From JAZDEU01 sp043808545 (GTDB lineage Bacteria; Patescibacteriota; Patescibacteriia; JAZDEU01), in contig JAZDEU010000008.1 in assembly GCA_043808545.1 (NCBI GenBank), positions 1-13,535 on the forward strand: a stretch of 13,535 bases of DNA. Reading direction: 5' to 3'. The notes under the pieces are model-generated. The model saw only the letters and a list, made by a program, of their open reading frames with translations, was not told where the DNA came from and did not search any database. The stretch's first letter is position 1, and every line of letters starts with the position of its first letter. The position numbers and the translations under genes are program-made. Below, one piece after another: positions 13,388 through 13,535 of this stretch.

Positions 13388-13535
13388 ACGTGTTGGTAAA
13401 ATATAGATTAAATTTCTTTTAGCATACAGGACAAAACTTTTAACCGTAAATATTCTTCATCTTGCAGACCATATGCTCTGCGCTGGAATACACGGATCTT
13501 GTTGTTAAGTCCTTCCACAAATCCAAGCGCTACTT
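13374..13535 (-). mobile_element. Right end of an ISL3-family insertion sequence (partial)
   Basis: The transposase 3' end fixes the element. The presumed terminus begins at 13374 with GGGTCTTCTCCCAAACG, and is preceded by an 8-bp AT-rich palindrome ATTTAAAT (13366-13373) that would suit the 8-bp target duplications known for ISL3 elements. The terminus assignment is inference, as the other end is outside the window. Confidence 0.55.
13408..13535 (-). CDS. ISL3-family transposase, C-terminal end (partial)
   Basis: The last 42 codons read in the minus frame include FVEGLNNKIRVFQRRAYGL and YLRLKVLSCMLKEI before TAA (13408-13410). FVEGLNNKIRVxxRRAYGxxDxxYxxLK is the C-terminal signature of ISL3 (DDE_Tnp_ISL3) transposases and includes the catalytic glutamate region (FVEG). 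The reading frame is intact to its normal end, so the element may be complete beyond the window. Its G+C looks higher than that of the surrounding toxin remnant. Confidence 0.85.
   Translation of the reverse strand, partial: VALGFVEGLNNKIRVFQRRAYGLQDEEYLRLKVLSCMLKEI

Overview
This AT-rich window most resembles a Candidate Phyla Radiation (Patescibacteria, Parcubacteria-like) genome. The signs are compact minus-strand gene blocks, a short EF-Ts of Thermus length, a RicT/YaaT-type PSP1 protein, starts that mostly lack a Shine-Dalgarno sequence, and several single-pass membrane proteins of no recognised family. The placement is an inference from gene content and style; there is no 16S rRNA here.

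Left edge (1-830, plus strand): the last 18 codons of a gene, a strong terminator, and then a small unrecognised gene with its own promoter, an excellent ribosome binding site and a strong terminator. That gene is split by a frame change at an A8 run. From about 825 to 12958 everything is on the minus strand. In order along the plus strand it holds: an in-frame 50-codon extension after the gyrA stop; gyrA; a MITE-like inverted-repeat element and a perfect 18-bp hairpin; a single-pass membrane protein; an MBL-fold hydrolase; a membrane-anchored secreted-domain protein; tRNA-Val(GAC); ricT/PSP1; tsf; and rpsB with a long leader.

The most interesting block is 9265-12823. Five minus-strand genes abut or overlap and so form an operon, read in this order: a radical SAM protein with the layout of the tetraether-synthase (Tes, MJ0619) family; an isoprenylcysteine carboxyl methyltransferase (ICMT/PEMT)-type membrane methyltransferase; a DUF4395-like membrane protein; an Lgt-like protein whose expected catalytic positions are substituted (GRLGCFFRGCCYG instead of GRxGNFxNxE); and a small three-helix membrane protein. 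All but the first are integral membrane proteins. Together they suggest a lipid- or lipoprotein-tail modification pathway that differs from ordinary Lgt chemistry. tRNA-Pro(CGG) lies directly upstream on the same strand.

Right edge (12959-13535): an imperfect hairpin related to the one near gyrA, the C-terminal remnant of an AbiEii-type nucleotidyltransferase toxin, and the 3' end of an ISL3-family insertion sequence that appears to have cut that toxin gene. A candidate IS terminus and an 8-bp AT-rich target site can be read at the junction.

Housekeeping genes (gyrA, rpsB, tsf, ricT, tRNAs) are thus interleaved with mobile repeats, a broken toxin and the membrane-lipid cluster. No CRISPR array or rRNA is visible.
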